Shown piece by piece: positions 1-14,419 of a DNA stretch of 64,000 nt (the stretch's first letter is position 1; every line of letters starts with the position of its first letter). The DNA lies in contig ARYC01000667.1 in assembly GCA_000711775.1 (NCBI GenBank), forward strand, positions 1 to 64,000. Direction: 5' to 3'. This DNA comes from Oxytricha trifallax. Taxonomy: Eukaryota > Ciliophora > Spirotrichea > Sporadotrichida > Oxytrichidae. The notes beneath the pieces were generated by a model, which was given only the letters and a program-made list of their open reading frames with translations, searched no databases and was not told where the DNA came from. The position numbers and the translations under genes were made by a program.

Positions 1-83
1 AACTAAATTCTGTGAATGAAAATAATATTCTGAGCGATTTAGGCCCTAGGTGTTGGACCAACTACATTATATAGTGTGATGTT

Positions 84-118
84 AAGACTAGATTGATGGT
101 TTAATTTTGTATTTAAAA
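84..118. repeat. Relic of the R1 repeat terminus
   Basis: This short stretch resembles the outer end of the GC-rich R1 repeats at 4437 and 25480 (shared core GATTGATGGTTT followed by a divergent TTTTAGTATTAAA-like tail). Only the terminal tens of bases are present, so it is either a solo end or the edge of a copy lying outside the window. Confidence 0.4.
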
Positions 119-329
119 AATCTCTTTAATTTTATTTTAGTTTACTTATTAATTAATTATCCAGAGTCAATTATATTTCAAAAATACTTAAACTCTTTAC
201 TTGAAATATTTTATAATCAATTTTTCAATGAAATTATTATATTTTTATTTTATTAAAACCTTTTGGTTTTATAAATTTCAGAATGCAAATCTTAATAATA
301 TGACGATAGATTTTTCTAATTCAAAGATT

Positions 330-2510
330 GAGTTCTTTTCTGTAAAATTTGCTGAGATGACTGTTCTGATACAAAGGATTATGAATGCGTCTGCGCTATT
401 GTTACATATGCCACTTCTTGCTTATATATAAACCAACTAAAACTCACAACAGAGCTTCTGTGTTTGAATTTGTTATAATTTTAGCACATGATTCTGTAAA
501 ATATAAAATAAAAGCTATATCATTAATATCACTTAACAAGATAACTCCAAGTCAAACTGCTGGAATTGAACCAACACTAACTACTATATCTTTAGCAATT
601 ACTTTCATTTATAAAATGTTTTATTAGCAGGCGTGAGTAATTAATGGCTATACTTGACTGGTTTAGCTGTTTCAACCAAAGACTACCCCCTTCAAGTCAA
701 TAAATATGAAACTTACGATGAAACCATTGCTCTTAACGCATCTTTCAAATACTCTGTTGTTATTGGCGCAATGGATCAAAAGAACGATGTTGTTACATAC
801 ACAGTATTTAATAATATATATATATATATTATTTAAATATCTATTTAATTAATTACTTTACATTGACAATCTTGTTGTACTAAAAGAAAATAGTCTGTAA
901 ATTTTAGAAGTTTTGGAGTTTGGAATAGTTCTTAAGAATTATCAGAAAATTTATTTAGTATTTATATATTGTAATTCGAATTTTTTTCACCCACTATCGC
1001 ATTTGCATAAGACCAGACAAAATTAGAATTAAATTTAAGTAAAAACATTATTTTAAATTGTTTTAATTTCTAAAAGTAAAAATAGATGGGTAGAATTCTA
1101 AACAATTAATGCATTTTATTAGTTCGTAAAGATAGAACTTATACATGGACTCTCATAGCATCTGATGTGGACACTGAAGACACCGTAAACGTCTCAATTA
1201 AATCAGTGACCAGAGTAACTCATAAAATTGATATTTTACAATCTCTCTAATCCTCATTATTACTATTTAATGCTGTTACATAAACAATCTAGCTCACATC
1301 AATATAAAAATTTATTTAATATCCACAGATTGTTAATATTTAGCTGAAAGCAAACAATTACTATTTAAATACAGCTGCGTTTATCCAGCTTACAGTCACT
1401 AGAACTATCCCTTCTGTTGCCATTCCATCTTCTATGAGATTTGTTGTCTTAATAACCTAAAATATATATTTTAATTGAAATTGCATTCATTTATTATAGT
1501 TCAGAGAAGATGAGTAAACGCATTCATGCATAAAAAACTCCTCAGCAAGAGCCAGGGGTAACAATTAAATAGCAGTAACGCTTTATCAACTGGTCTTAAA
1601 ATCAGCTGCACAACACCTGGTGATAACCACATAAATGGCAGAACTTATATTGTCTGATGGACCATTTCTGATTCTAAGCCTAGCAACAGCAATGATTTCA
1701 CCCCCCCTTACTGTGGATGTCAATCAGCCTTCTTTATTAGTTTATTATATAAAAGAATTAAATTCTATTTCTTATTTTTTACAGTGATTTCTAATACTGC
1801 TTATGTTTCAATAGAGAGGAGTCAAAATAAAAATATCACATTAAGTGATAAGTGCTAAAACCCAGAACAAAATTGTGTTTTAATAAATTGATCTAAATAT
1901 TCTAAGTATTATTAATCATAAATATTCAACAAATGTGAATGGAATAGATTACAGCACTACTGCTCGTGGTTAAGAAATTTAGGATTTAATTATTAATCTT
2001 AGTCATTGAAAGGTGTTTATACATTAAAACTTCAATTAATGAAAAAGGGTATAATGATTTGAGGGTTGAATATATTTTCATAATAACACTTGCAAGTTCG
2101 GTTGGTTTATCAGCAGCAGTTTCTACTACATTTGAAATTTCTGCAGTTGTTAACTTGCCTGTTAAACTCAAGAAAACTTTGACTAATCAGCGATTACATT
2201 TTACTAAATTGATAAATAGATTATTTTATGATCAATTATTCTAATCATTCACAATAAAGCTAATATATTTATAACTAATAGATAGTATAATAGCAAATAT
2301 ATAATATTTGTAGACTGGAAAAGTAAAGCTTAATTTTATCAATTTTCAAATCACTTACAAACGGAGTACTAACTCTTCAAGCAACTTATTCGGACGCTAA
2401 AACCAACGAAATCGCACTTATTTCAACAGATAGTGTAGCCCAAGAAACTGAACTAGATTTTACTATTGATGTTGTAGTCTAGCAATTTAGCCAGTTTATA
2501 AATTTAAATC
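330..2510 (+). CDS. Surface-protein gene, N-terminal and cadherin-like blocks
   Basis: Open blocks (TAA/TAG as Gln) alternate with AT-rich gaps, so this is a gene split by introns or eliminated segments rather than one ORF. Recognisable blocks lie near 385-627, 654-820 (reads TGLAVSTKDYPLQVNKYETY), 1138-1215 (reads TYTWTLIASDVDTEDTVNVS) and 2365-2480. The third has the Y-T-x-T-L-x-A-S-D-x-D pattern of dystroglycan/cadherin-like beta-sandwich repeats, which suggests an extracellular adhesion-type protein. No clear signal peptide was found. It probably continues into the Cys-rich and YHYH-like part downstream. Block borders are approximate, and a degenerate germline paralogue cannot be excluded. 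Confidence 0.42.
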
Positions 2511-2547
2511 ACTTTTATAAAACATTAAATTGTTTTTACTTAAATAG

Positions 2548-3960
2548 GATGTTCCAGTAATTGCGTGACTTGTGATGACACTGTCTCATATCAGTAAACA
2601 TCTTACAATATAAATTACTTACTGCAAGGAAACTAATGCGTGAGCTCATTCTCAGCTGGCTATTATTCAAATACTCAATTAAGAAAGTGTATCAAGTGCC
2701 CAATTAGTTGTTCTACCTGCACAAGTTCAAAAGTCTGTTAATCATGCAAAATCAATAATTACTTCTTCAATTATTATTGTTAGTCAGCTTGTCCTTAAGA
2801 TTAAGAAGAAGTCACTCTAGCAAGATTTGTTAATTACATTCTGCTTAATTAAATATTATTTAAAAATTATATACGCAAATTTACAAGAATGCATAGATTT
2901 CTTTACTTCAATGACATATATTACTGAAAAATACTTCACCTCCATTGATAATATGCAATCATAAACTGTAAGTTTTAACAAAATGAATCTCTGCTAAGAT
3001 GGTACTGCTGGACACAAAATTTTTTCTTGGGATAGAAAATTATCTATAAATTGTTGTCTTAAAGCTAAAATATTTCGTCTCACTCAGAATTGCTTCAATT
3101 CCTTATCAAAATCATTGCACCGATACTTCTATCCTCCTCACTATAGAATATCAAATCGACTTTGGAGTCCGATTTAATCTTAAAATCATATTTAATGAAA
3201 AAATAAAATTTTGATACTAAAATAGAAAATTAAACTTAAGTGTGTTCATTAACTTAGCTTGAAGATTCTTAACTTAGTAGTATTTATGAGTTTACAAAAT
3301 ATTAAAGAACAACAGAAAAGAATCATGGTATTGCTATAAACGGCGTACCTATTTACCAAAGTTTCTCTGAATTAGGCTATGAATTATTCTATCCTAGAGC
3401 ATATTCTACAAAAAGAACTCCCACAACTATTGAGGTAAATTTGTTCCATTGACACTCTGCGTTATCTAAATCATTATTGTTTTATTATTTTAGAATGAAG
3501 AGTTAGAATTTAATACTATCTATAATATGTGTTCCACCCCTTGTATGCTAGAATCATCACTAAAGAGATAATGGACTACAATTATTGGAAAAACATACCT
3601 TCTTCCAAAGCTTCAATAGAATCATATATATATATATTTATATCAGATAGCATAGTCACTACAATGAAGAAATAAATAGTAATTGGTGTTGGTAAGGATG
3701 GACATAAGATATTAGCTCCTTACAGTTCAAATGGCAAACTATGGCAGCTGTGTGACTTAGATACTTGTAATAGCATAACTTTTAACAATGAGTATACATT
3801 GGCACTCTCCATCGATATACTGTTGCATGATGGGGACTAGCTAACGGCTCTAATACTTTCACATAAATTTGCTCATCTTCTATAAATATTTGAAGAAGCA
3901 ATAATGATGGTACCTTGTTTGTTACTTGTTTTTTACCTCGTTTGCTATTCTATTATTTTT
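2548..3960 (+). CDS. Surface-protein gene, Cys-rich and YHYH-like C-terminal part
   Basis: At 2548-2820 a furin/growth-factor-receptor-like Cys-rich stretch is visible (CSSNCVTCDD, KCIKCPISCSTCTSSKVC, QSCK), the CxxC spacing common in ciliate surface proteins. At about 3306-3434 the frame reads NHGIAINGVPIYQSF, and at 3683-3815 it reads GVGKDGHKILAPYSSNGK followed by LDTCNS. The order (I-N-G-x-P, then a G-x-x-x-D-G-x-x-I-x-x-P-Y block, then D-x-C-N) is that of YHYH-domain proteins. A hydrophobic stretch near 3915-3965 could be a membrane anchor. Several frame changes occur between blocks; they could be introns, IESs or decay. Function beyond a probable extracellular role is unknown. Confidence 0.45.
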
Positions 3961-3969
3961 TTAATACTT

Positions 3970-4436
3970 AATATAAAGCAATAGCATACTTTTACAACAA
4001 TCTTCAGTTCTTATTGCATTATTGATTGTTGGTGGGTCTTCATTTGTTTGATAATAGAATATTCTATTTAGTTTATGATATTAAGAATTAAAATTTGTCC
4101 CAATAAAATATATTTTATTTTAAATCTTTATATTATAAATATCTTGATTCAATACTATTTATATTATATTTTTAAAAATATATAACAACAAAAGCTTAAA
4201 TATGTTCTTTCTCAATTTATATGAATTGATTAGTTTATTTTTTTCTGTAAATTCATTTTATCTTTTTTAATTTTGAAGTTAAGAATAATATTTCTTATAT
4301 TAATTTTTATTTTCTCAAAATTATTCAATTGTTTCCTATTTACTTACTTTGACAATATGTCATACACATAATATATTACTGAATTGATTTTGGAATATTT
4401 CTTATAGGTTAATGATTTAAAATCAAATAATTTTAA
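3970..4436. other. AT-rich spacer
   Basis: Very AT-rich sequence with no sustained open frame and no clear repeat structure. It lies between the surface-protein gene and the left R1 repeat. Confidence 0.5.
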
Positions 4437-5090
4437 CATATCACTGTTTAATACTAAAATCAAACCATCAATTTAAGTCGTGACGTAGACGTATCTGAGT
4501 GAGTTGACGTGGCAAATTCCGTGACGTGGCAGTCATGAAGTAGAAAACTCCGAAAAAACCATTCTCGCTATTACCTAGTCTTCTCCCAAAATCAAGATGT
4601 CATCCCAGTTTGTACCTGGGGACAGAGCTTGTGAGATCCAACTAGATAACAGAAGATGGAGAAAAACGCTTACCGGTCCCACCGCTGCTGGGAAACGTAA
4701 TCCCTATCCTTCGCTGTGGTAGCTTCAGCACCCTAACCCGGTGTGGGAGAAAAATCCTTATCGTTGGCTTCAATGGTTTCCGTCTTCTCACTTTCGAAGG
4801 CAGAGTGAACCTTCATCCTGCTCCCTATTATCTAGGAAGCTGAACTCACGCCAGGAATACATCTAATGCAGGGAAATCCTTAGCGTGCAGACGACTCGAG
4901 GAGTCTAGGATCTGATAGATTGAATCTTGCGGACTGATCCCTCATGCGTTGCACCCAGCAACCCCCTAACTGCCCTCGGTAGGCCTTAGTGTAGTAGAAA
5001 GCTCTATTAGAAAGTCTCCAGCCTCGGGCCCTTGTGGATCACCCTATCCTTTTAACTTTCTAATTTAATAATTAATATTTCTTATAAAAA
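4437..5090 (-). repeat. R1 repeat, left copy (GC-rich, inverted relative to 25480-26140)
   Basis: A GC-rich ~650-bp block in an AT-rich background. Read on the minus strand it matches 25480-26140 over nearly its whole length. Shared anchors include the outer ACGTAGACGTATC and TTGACGTGGCA motifs, GACTCCTCGAGTCGTCTGC, GCGTGAGTTCAG and the inner GGATAGGGTGA. The outer edges of both copies run into the same AT-rich tail ending in AACAGTGATATGTTAAA. The copies differ by many substitutions and small indels, so the duplication is not recent. No convincing protein is conserved between them. It could be a non-autonomous element or the long terminal inverted repeat of a larger unit. Confidence 0.75.
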
Positions 5091-5239
5091 ATATCAAACT
5101 TATATTTTATTAAAATTTATCAACTGAGTTTTAGATTGAAAAATTAAAAAAATATGATGAATAAAATACATTCGATTCTGCTTACATAAAATTAAAATCT
5201 AATTATATAAATAAATAATCGGCACAGAAACTTTCAGAT

Positions 5240-8200
5240 TAAACTATATTTATATTAAGTTAACTGCCTTATATTTAAAGAAACATTAATGCTTACTGAA
5301 TAAATTAATAATGGAGTCAGTATGATTTCTATATTTTGCCATTTCCCCAATTCATTTCTTATTTAGTACACAGACCCGAGTAGTGGCAGTAACGAGTGTT
5401 AAAGGGTGTCTACATCTTTTAATGTGGGAATTGCCAATAAAGCTATGATGGACTATATTTCGCTGATGAGTTGCCATTTTTTAGATAGAAAGTTAGCATT
5501 TAAGAATTTATGAATAACATTCGTAGTAAATAGAACCTTATGACCAAAGAAGAGTCTCTTACCTTTTGTTACTTATATTTATTGAGTGTTATTGAAGAAA
5601 AAACCGTCTTTAATACTCATATACTAAGGATTACTTAGGCAAAAAGCGCCTACTGAGTATGAATCTGAATAATTAAAATTAGTATTCTTAAATAAATACT
5701 TTCCAGGTTTATCATTAGGTAATTTATATTAGAATGATCCTTCTATATAAAAGATGCCGCAACAAAAAGCTGACCTGTAATAATGTATTGTATTTTGTGT
5801 TGATATATCAATCACAGTTGTCTTTTTCATTTATTAGAGTAATTAATTTGCATAAATTGACAACAAGACATTTGGATTAGAGATATATACTTTCTTAAGC
5901 TTCAGAATCCCATAAGGGTTAGAAACATAAATTTCATCTCCTTAGTCTAAAGCCATGTAATTTGTTAGCTTTGAGTCATCTGTTTTATTAATTGCTTTGA
6001 AGCCTGAACCGTATATGGCTCCTCCTTTCTAGAAAGAATTATATTTTACTGAAATGAAATGAGAACTCTGATACTAAACAGAGGCATCTCCCCGAAATAT
6101 AAATTGCCTCTCCTTAAAAATAAGCTTTTTAGATTAGTAAATTTCATCCAATATTAGAAGTATTAATGGTCCAAGAGTTGCTTCTACTGATAGTTAATCA
6201 ATATACTGGTTAGTACCTCTAAAGGCTGTGTTAAATATGTATGAATTGGAAAATCCAGCAAAATAATTTTTAATTTTCTCAACTGATTAATTCTTATTAA
6301 AGGTACTATCCCTTATCATCAGATCACTTTGGATAACTGATAGGGTATTTTTATGAGCTATATTTTGTTATATTGAGCAATAATTTAAACCTCTGTTTTT
6401 AAATCCTTCAAGAATTTAAAGCTCTGAATTTTAATTAGCGTAGTTATTATAAACTCTGAATCAGAAATATTTGCAAAAGACTCAATTTTCATGTATCCTA
6501 CTTCTGCTTCACTATAGATAGAATTTTGATAAAAAGTGGAGCCAGTTATCTCAGAATGAATGCTTTCAGTTCCTTTGAGATTTATCTTAGCTAAAAATGT
6601 ATAAAATACACTTTAATTCTAGTCTGAATTATTATAGAACTCTGAATTTTGGTCATTAAATTAAGTCATTTCTAAATTAAACACACTGTCTTTATAAGAT
6701 GCATAACAATATGGAAAGATATTTGAAGAGGACTAAATGTCTATTGTATTTTTAATTTAAAAAGCTACCGCATAATCATAAAATCCATTTAAATAGCTAA
6801 GGAGCTTGCCTATTCATGAAATTATTGGTCACACTTAACTATCGTATTTGGCACTGACATTTTAATTCTATAGCAATTAGAATATAAAATAGAACCTTCA
6901 TTAAATTATTATTCTGATCTTAACTATGAAAACAAGTTTTTAGTAGGGAATGTAAGTGTAGAAATTGAAAATAAATTCTTTAGCTTAATAATGTAAAATA
7001 GCAACAATTACTTCCTGAAGAAATGTTACAATTTAAAACATCTATAGAGTAAATATTACTTAAGTAATAACTGTTTAGGTAAAAAGATCAACTAACTGCT
7101 TTAACATAAAAATTATTAAATGAAGAATTATTTATATTTAAGCATAAGTTTAAATTGTTTCAGAAATTTGCACTAATAGGTTTAGGTTATTGTATTAAAT
7201 AAGAGTTGTAATGAAATCATCTGATATAAATGTGTAAAAATTATGTAAATTTGCAATTTTTATAGAATTCCATCATAATTATACAATAATAATCCACCTG
7301 CATAATTACCATAAGTTTGTAAGGTTACTGTGAGTAAATGAGGTTTTACTATTCTAAATTTATCCTATTCCTAAAAAATCAGATATTTTATGTTAGAATA
7401 AGTAGAATACTAATTTGTGAAAATTGTCACATTAAGCAAATTTTATGCTCACTTGTTCCTGTATAGACATTTTAAACTATTAATATTTCTATATAAACTT
7501 TGTTTGCGTTTTAAATATCAATTCCTGACCCCCTCTATCTGAAATTAAAAGCGTTGATAAAGCAAACTATAAATTATATTCAACCTCCTAATATTAGCAA
7601 TTTGCTTCTAAGTCTTAAAAAAAAGAATCTAAGCATGATCGGCTATAGATTAAATATGTTTCCAGCACTTAAACTTCAAAGCTTTTAAAATAAAATAGCG
7701 AAGTGTTTATTAATTAATTCAAACACACCTCCTTGATTAATTGCTGCAGATTGAGTGACATTCACATTTCTAATAGTCAAAATTACTCTAGTATAGATGA
7801 TAGACAAAAAACCTCAATTTTAATTTGATTAGTTATCATTAACTGTGATATACTAATTCTCACAACTGTAATTATTTTAGGATCTTTAACTTCCTTTCCT
7901 TAAAAGTACATTGACCCATCCGAAGAATTATAGCATGTGGCGGCTCTTGAGTTAGTTATAGAAATTCCTCAGAATGTAATTCTAAAATACTATAGCAAAA
8001 GTATAGGATCCCCCGACGTATCCTTCATTTGTGGTGAAATTAGAAATAATAAAAGATTATTAAGAATCTTCACAATAAATGGCCCTCCATAATAAGCACT
8101 GTTGCTTTATATAATTGATCCAACATCTAATAAAGAGGATTTTATCAGTGAAATAGTTCCACCGTTTAATGCATTTGTGCAATTTTAGATTAGCAGATTG

Positions 8201-11200
8201 CTTCTTCAAACATCATTTACCTCATCTAAAATGTATATAGCTCGTTGTAATAAAAACTAGAAGCATCTTCAACATCACATTCAATTTTGCTTTTTTTTAT
8301 TTAAAAGTCTAAATCTGCAGATTTAGAATATATAAATCATTCTTCAATTTTTGAACAAGTCCCTTATTTACTATTAATTAATGTATAAATTTTAACTTGT
8401 CAGTTGTTTGAATGTAGAAGGCATCAACAGACCCAATGAATGAAGCCGAATTAGTGAAAGCATATTGTTTATTTTGACTGTTATGAGTTCATGTCCAATT
8501 AAGCATACCAATTAATTTAAGCGTTTAAATTTGTGTTTTAAAAATAAAAACATCCATCATTTTATGAATAAATATTGTTTTTAAATTTATTTTCTGCAAG
8601 ATTATTAAATTTTATTTTGCATTAAATTTAATTCTTAACTTATAAAAATATTTGTTAATGTTGCTTAAAATATAGAAGCCGATTTATCAGCATATTGATC
8701 AAATGTTAATATATTCGTGATTCATATGTCTGCAGAATCAATAGTTAATAAATCCTACCATTTTGAGCTTTATTATTAACGAAAATCACATCACTTTGAA
8801 TAACTGAACAATTTTTGCAATAAATTACTCCTACATATAAACCTTAATAATTAGAGTATTAATAATTATCAATATCTATCAGTTATGCGTTTTATAGGTA
8901 GTAAACTCCCCCGAATTAAGAATTTTAGCAATATTAAACTGTTAAGTTTGATGAGTGAATTTCTGTTTCTAAGTTTAGAATATGAAAGCAGCACAGTTTT
9001 CCGAAAACGGTTGTGAAATAGATTGACTTTATATTGTTATATTTTAAAGCTAAATCTCTGTATCGGGATGATATCAGTAAGTACTGCACCACAACTATTT
9101 AAAGATTAAGCTTGATTGATTTTTTTTCAGATTTTGTAAATACAATTTTCTAGAGTAATAAATATATATAAATCCTCCAGATATTCCTGCTTTAATGCTG
9201 TTAATCTACATTTTTATGAAGTTTGATGAAATCCATGTTTTGTAAGTCTAAATAAAAGCATCCCAGATTTCTAATGATGGTTCAGCAATTACAAATAGTG
9301 TAATTCTCATCAATAAAAGTGATACTTTATAAATTATTAGACTATCTATCACTGCTACTTTATGTGTGCTTGAACCAACTATCTCTGTAACTAGATGTCT
9401 ATAATATTGTTAATCTTAAAGTGATATTTAGACATTTTCCCTTTGCATAATGGATCCAACATAATCAGCTTAATTTCTGAAAATTAAGTTAAATTAAATA
9501 AGCAATTGTCACATTCTTTAGATGTATAGCTCCACTATTAAATGAAGCATTTAAATCAATAAATTTTATTTTAGTCATAAAATTAAGTTAAGATTTCTAG
9601 ATTGAAAAATATTAACCAATTCTAACCATTTAGCAATTTAAAGGGATTATGCATTTTATATATAACATAATGACCCTTTAAGTGTATAGTTCTTAATATC
9701 ATATTACTAGATTGCTTAATATTAAGAAAGAGGATTATCATAGCATGTCATTAATGAGTTAGAGATTTAAAGATTTTTTAATTTGAGTGTGAATAATTCA
9801 CACCCTCATCATAGAGCAGATATATTATCCATTTTTAAACAATCAAAAGTTAAGGACTAAACTTTCTCTAAATACGATACGGCACTAGCTAAACCCGCTG
9901 AGATATGCTAAAATATTGAATTTTATAGTGTTTTATTTAAACCTGAGTGAGATTAATAGATTAAGCTTGAAGATATTGTAGATTTTGCAAATTATTTACT
10001 TTTGACAATGTTGAGCTTAAATCTGGAATTTGAGAATCACAAAATACATAAACCAATCCTCCATTGCCAAATACTTTGACATTATTATCTTTAATTTAAT
10101 CCCCGTATAAATTTAAAATTCCCTTAAGCGTATATTACTCTAAAAATCATTTAAAGCTTAAATGTTATGAAACTAGAGCCTGTAAAATTAGCTTAGCAGC
10201 TATTACAACATACATCACCACTTGAGAGAGCTTCCAATTAAGAAAAATTCCAATCATAATCTATAGAATTATGCTATTTGCTAGGTAAAATAATGAACCT
10301 TAATTTGATACATTGTTATTACAAAGCTTATTTCCCGCGAAAATATTGTTCTCACAAATAAACACTTATACTGAAAACTATCAAAATAATAACTCCTTAT
10401 CCTAACTAGACAACAGTATTTTTTAGTTTTTGGGGATTTAACTCCAAGCATCCTAATAAATTTTTTTTTTAATATGCTAATCCTTGAGTTAATCTAAGAA
10501 AAAGTATGGAGAAAATCTCATAATTATAAGTTTAAAAATTGTTCCATCCAAAATTTTAGTTTAGATATTCAACACAACTCACTGTCAGCTATTGAATTCA
10601 AGAGCCCTCCATCTGCAAGATATTAAAATTGAGAAAATTCTACTTCACTTAAGTTATATCTCTATTTGGAAGCTTCATTGAAAATAAACCCGCCACTCCC
10701 AATAAAAAATGAATAAGATGTAAAAACTATTTTCTGTAATAATAATATTTGAGCTGATTCCTTCTTCATTACTTATGTAAATAGTGCCACCATTATAAAT
10801 ATAAAATATATTCAATGGATGCATTTTATAAAGTGACAATTGAATAACTTTTAGCTTTTTTATAAAGTAGTCCTCCGGTCCCAGACTTGATGATGAGTTG
10901 TAAATTCTTGAATAATTGAGATATCACCATTTTAAGTGGCTTCAACATATAATAAACCTCCATCTAAGTCAGAAGATAAATTGCTTTTTTTTGTTTAATT
11001 AAATGTTTTCACTTCAACATTTTGACCTTTCATGCAGACAAACTTCCACTTAGGCTGCTAGAAGGGGTAGTAATTTGCATCATGTTCAGTTATAATGTAT
11101 AATTTCTTTCATTTATGCCCTCTATATACACGGAACCTTCATTATTATCATTTCCCGTGGATTTATAGGCATTATGAGTGCCAAGCATATAAATCGCAGA

Positions 11201-14150
11201 TCCATTACCTTCTGTAGATGAATTTAAATCGATGCACCTATCATTTCAATTGAATTATTGTAAGAATACTCCTCCTGCTAAACTGCTGCCTTAATTATTG
11301 CTTAGTAAGGTGTTTTAAATTCTTACTAATGATGAGTTCACATTAATAGGTGTTAGAAGAATTGTGCCTCCTATTCCGCTAGATGAAGTAATTTCACAAT
11401 TTTAGAATGAAAAATTAGCTCAGATTTATGAATTTGTTTAAGTTTGAATTGGATCTGTAAAATTTAGGTGGATTGAACCACTAGCGATAATATCTGATGT
11501 TGCAGAATTCTGTTAGAATTATATGCTTAGAAATATTAATCATAATTGAACTCCTTGGTTGAGTTAGTAACACTGATCGTTGGAGAAATTAATTTGAGTT
11601 AAGTGTTAAAGTTTTGTTTGCTTAGTTTTCTATGTGCATATCTTCACCTTAAAGAGCATACTCAGTTTTAAAGAGATTATTTTAAAATTAAACGAATAAG
11701 CAGTACTCACTGCATATTTCTTCTCCTTATTAATCATTATTGCTGGTAAAAGTATTTATGATAAATAAAAAGAAAAATAGAAGATAATAAGATTTAATTT
11801 ATGATTAATTAGAATTCTTTTAATGGAGACGATGGTGGAGCAGTTACATTCACATAAAATTTAAGTTACAAATTACATATCTAAAATTTTTATTTTTTAG
11901 AGATCCTAACTTCTTAGAGTAGCTATAGACTTGGAAGGAGACTTAGCAGACAAAGCTCAAGAGTAAACTAAAAATAATTCTGGCATGTTGACAGAGACAT
12001 TTATGAAGGTGAATGGAAAAATGATAAAGCTGTTTGAGATATTTCATTTCCATTTTATACTACAAGTATTCTAATTAATCTTAATTTAAATCTTATTATC
12101 TTCTATTTTTCTTTTTATTTATCATAATTATAAATTAAACTGATATTGTTAATAGTTTTATTATTTCCTTAGATACTTAGAACACTTCCTAAGTTTAATT
12201 TTGTCAATCTAAGAACGAGTTATTTATAAAGAATTCGTAAAAAATTATTTTGCTAGCTTATATTCATATTTACTCTAACAAATAATAGATTTTACAGTTG
12301 TATGTGTTGTATAACTAGAACAGCAATTAAGATAGAATTTTAAACAATAGGTTCATTGTGGTATTGCAGTAATAATCTAGAAATCTGCCTCATCAATTTA
12401 AAGGTTTAGTTTAGTAGGCATACATGTCTTTCACATTAATTTAATCTATATTTAGAGTACATACTGTAAGTATTGAACCAGAGAAAGTTTGTACAGAGTT
12501 ATAATTTCCTGCATAAAAATCGGTGAGTGTTGATGAGTATCATCAGAGGTCTATTTCCATAAGTATTTAAATCTAAAGAATTGAAAATTTCAGAAATATT
12601 TACTAATATGAAATTGGTTTAATTTCTGAAAAATCACATATTCTTCCTCCAGCATCATACAAAATGTAATAGAATACAATATTCATAATCGTGATGTTCG
12701 ATGTATTAAGGGTTAATTATGAATTATTATTGTAGGAATACATTCGAAATTGGCAAATTAATTTAAATTAAATAAATAATTATTAAAATTATTGGCAATT
12801 AAAGTTGTCCAATTTAAACAATCTTGGGCTCATTCGATAGAGAATTTAAAATTAGCTGGACTTTACTATTGGCAGTACTATTTTATCGAATCCCTGAAGC
12901 GAGATAACTTCACTTTAATTAAAAACCACTAAATTTATTATACTATATTATATCCTCACATTAAAGTGAAGTTATCTCGCTTCAGGGATTCGATAAAATA
13001 GTACCGCCAATAGTAAAGTCCAGCTAATTTTAAATTCTATATCGAATGAGCCCAAGATTGTTAAATTGGACAACTTTAATTGCCAATAATTTTAATAATT
13101 ATTTATTTAATTTAAATTAATTTCCCAATTTCGAATGTATTCCTACAATATAAGGCTTTTAATTCTAAACTTAAATAGCTGAGCTGAACTAAGATAATTC
13201 TAATTAGTCTCGAAATTATTAAAATCATTATATTCATGGATATCGTAGTTAACAATTTCAGTTTAATATTCGAAATAAGTCACTTCCAATAAAACATTGG
13301 CAGTAATGTCTATATTCGTAAAACTAACATATTTGGCATAGACACCATTATGATCAGAAAATCTTTTGGGAATATACTGTATTAACTTTTAGTCTAATTT
13401 ACATAATAAGCATAGTAATTTGACTCTTCCCTAAGGAAATGGATGAGGATATAGTAGATGAGAAGTTAACATCAACTCTATCATCTTTATTAAATCTTAT
13501 TAGGGGTAGCCAAACCCATAATGCTTATCATTATGGATGATCACTGTTATTTAAAGATTTTGTATAGTAAAATTTCCAAAAACTGATAGTTAATACATAA
13601 ATTTAAATCTATCCATTTTAAGCCTGCCATAGAATTCCTAGATTTTAATTGTATTAGATCTATTACTCTCATTGCTTATTTCAATGATTTAAGTATACTA
13701 AAAAGTGAGATTCTTAGTATTAACCCATTATGTTTAAGCAATTTTTATCATTTCTTATGCAAGTAAATAATCTAGATATTAAATCTCATTTTTCATCATA
13801 TCTGATATAGTAGCGAGGCTACTAGTTGCTATGAGAACTTAAGGAGAAGTGAAAACTACAAATTTCTAGCTTAAATCACCAGAATAAAATTCTAAATATT
13901 CGTGACTTATATTTACTCTTGGAATCATCTTCATTACAATAAGAGCATATCCTCCAAAGGATGTATTATATAAGTATTTCTTGCACATAAAATTAACTGA
14001 CCTATAGTCTTATATATAAGTTTTCCATTTAATGATACAATTGAAGTTGGGGCTATGTAATTAAAATACATTTTGATAATCATGCTTGTCTTCAAAGATG
14101 CTAGTGGTAGGAAAAGTATTATTAGCAAAAAGTGGCATCTCATTATAATT
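5240..14150 (-). CDS. Large secreted beta-helix-like protein gene, interrupted
   Basis: Translation probably starts near 14142 with the hydrophobic signal-like segment MRCHFLLIILFLPLASLK. From about 13925 to 13150 one long Gln-recoded frame is open (FTNIDITANVLLEVTYF near its end). Downstream blocks repeat a G-G-hydrophobic-hydrophobic-Y pattern, for example GGLLYVEAT and SGTGGLLYKKAK near 10.9 kb, NGGTIYISN near 10.8 kb and AGISGGFIYI near 9.2 kb. This is the look of right-handed parallel beta-helix repeats in large secreted or surface proteins. A foldback element (12732-13146) interrupts the frame, and many smaller frame changes follow. Whether these are IESs, introns or decay is not resolvable here; the 3' limit near 5.2 kb is approximate. 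Confidence 0.5.
12732..13146. mobile_element. Foldback element, family alpha, copy 1
   Basis: An almost perfect palindrome: two arms of roughly 190 bp meet at a short AT-rich loop near 12930. The arms start GTAGGAATACATTCGAAATT and end with its reverse complement. Internal landmarks are CTTGGGCTCATTCGATA, TAGCTGGACTTTA and GCGAGATAACTT on one arm and their complements on the other. A second copy lies at 56681-57090. It has no coding capacity, so it would depend on a transposase in trans. It sits inside the beta-helix gene: coding frame abuts it on the 13147 side and resumes near 12720. Confidence 0.85.
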
Positions 14151-14419
14151 ATTGCATAATAGAAGCAAAAGCTCACCAAAGTATAAAGGGAATCCTGCAT
14201 TATTATTAAAAATATTTTTTTCGATTATATATCCTGTGCAATAATATTAGGTATCGCTATATGAGATAACTTCATATATATATTCTAGCCCTAATTACCT
14301 AGAGCTCTGCTCCAACGTATTTCTACCGATGACCAATCTCTAAGAATATGTCAATCTGTTCAATATATATAAAAATATATCAATCCTTATATCGCTGAGT
14401 TCAAATTGAATCTAATATA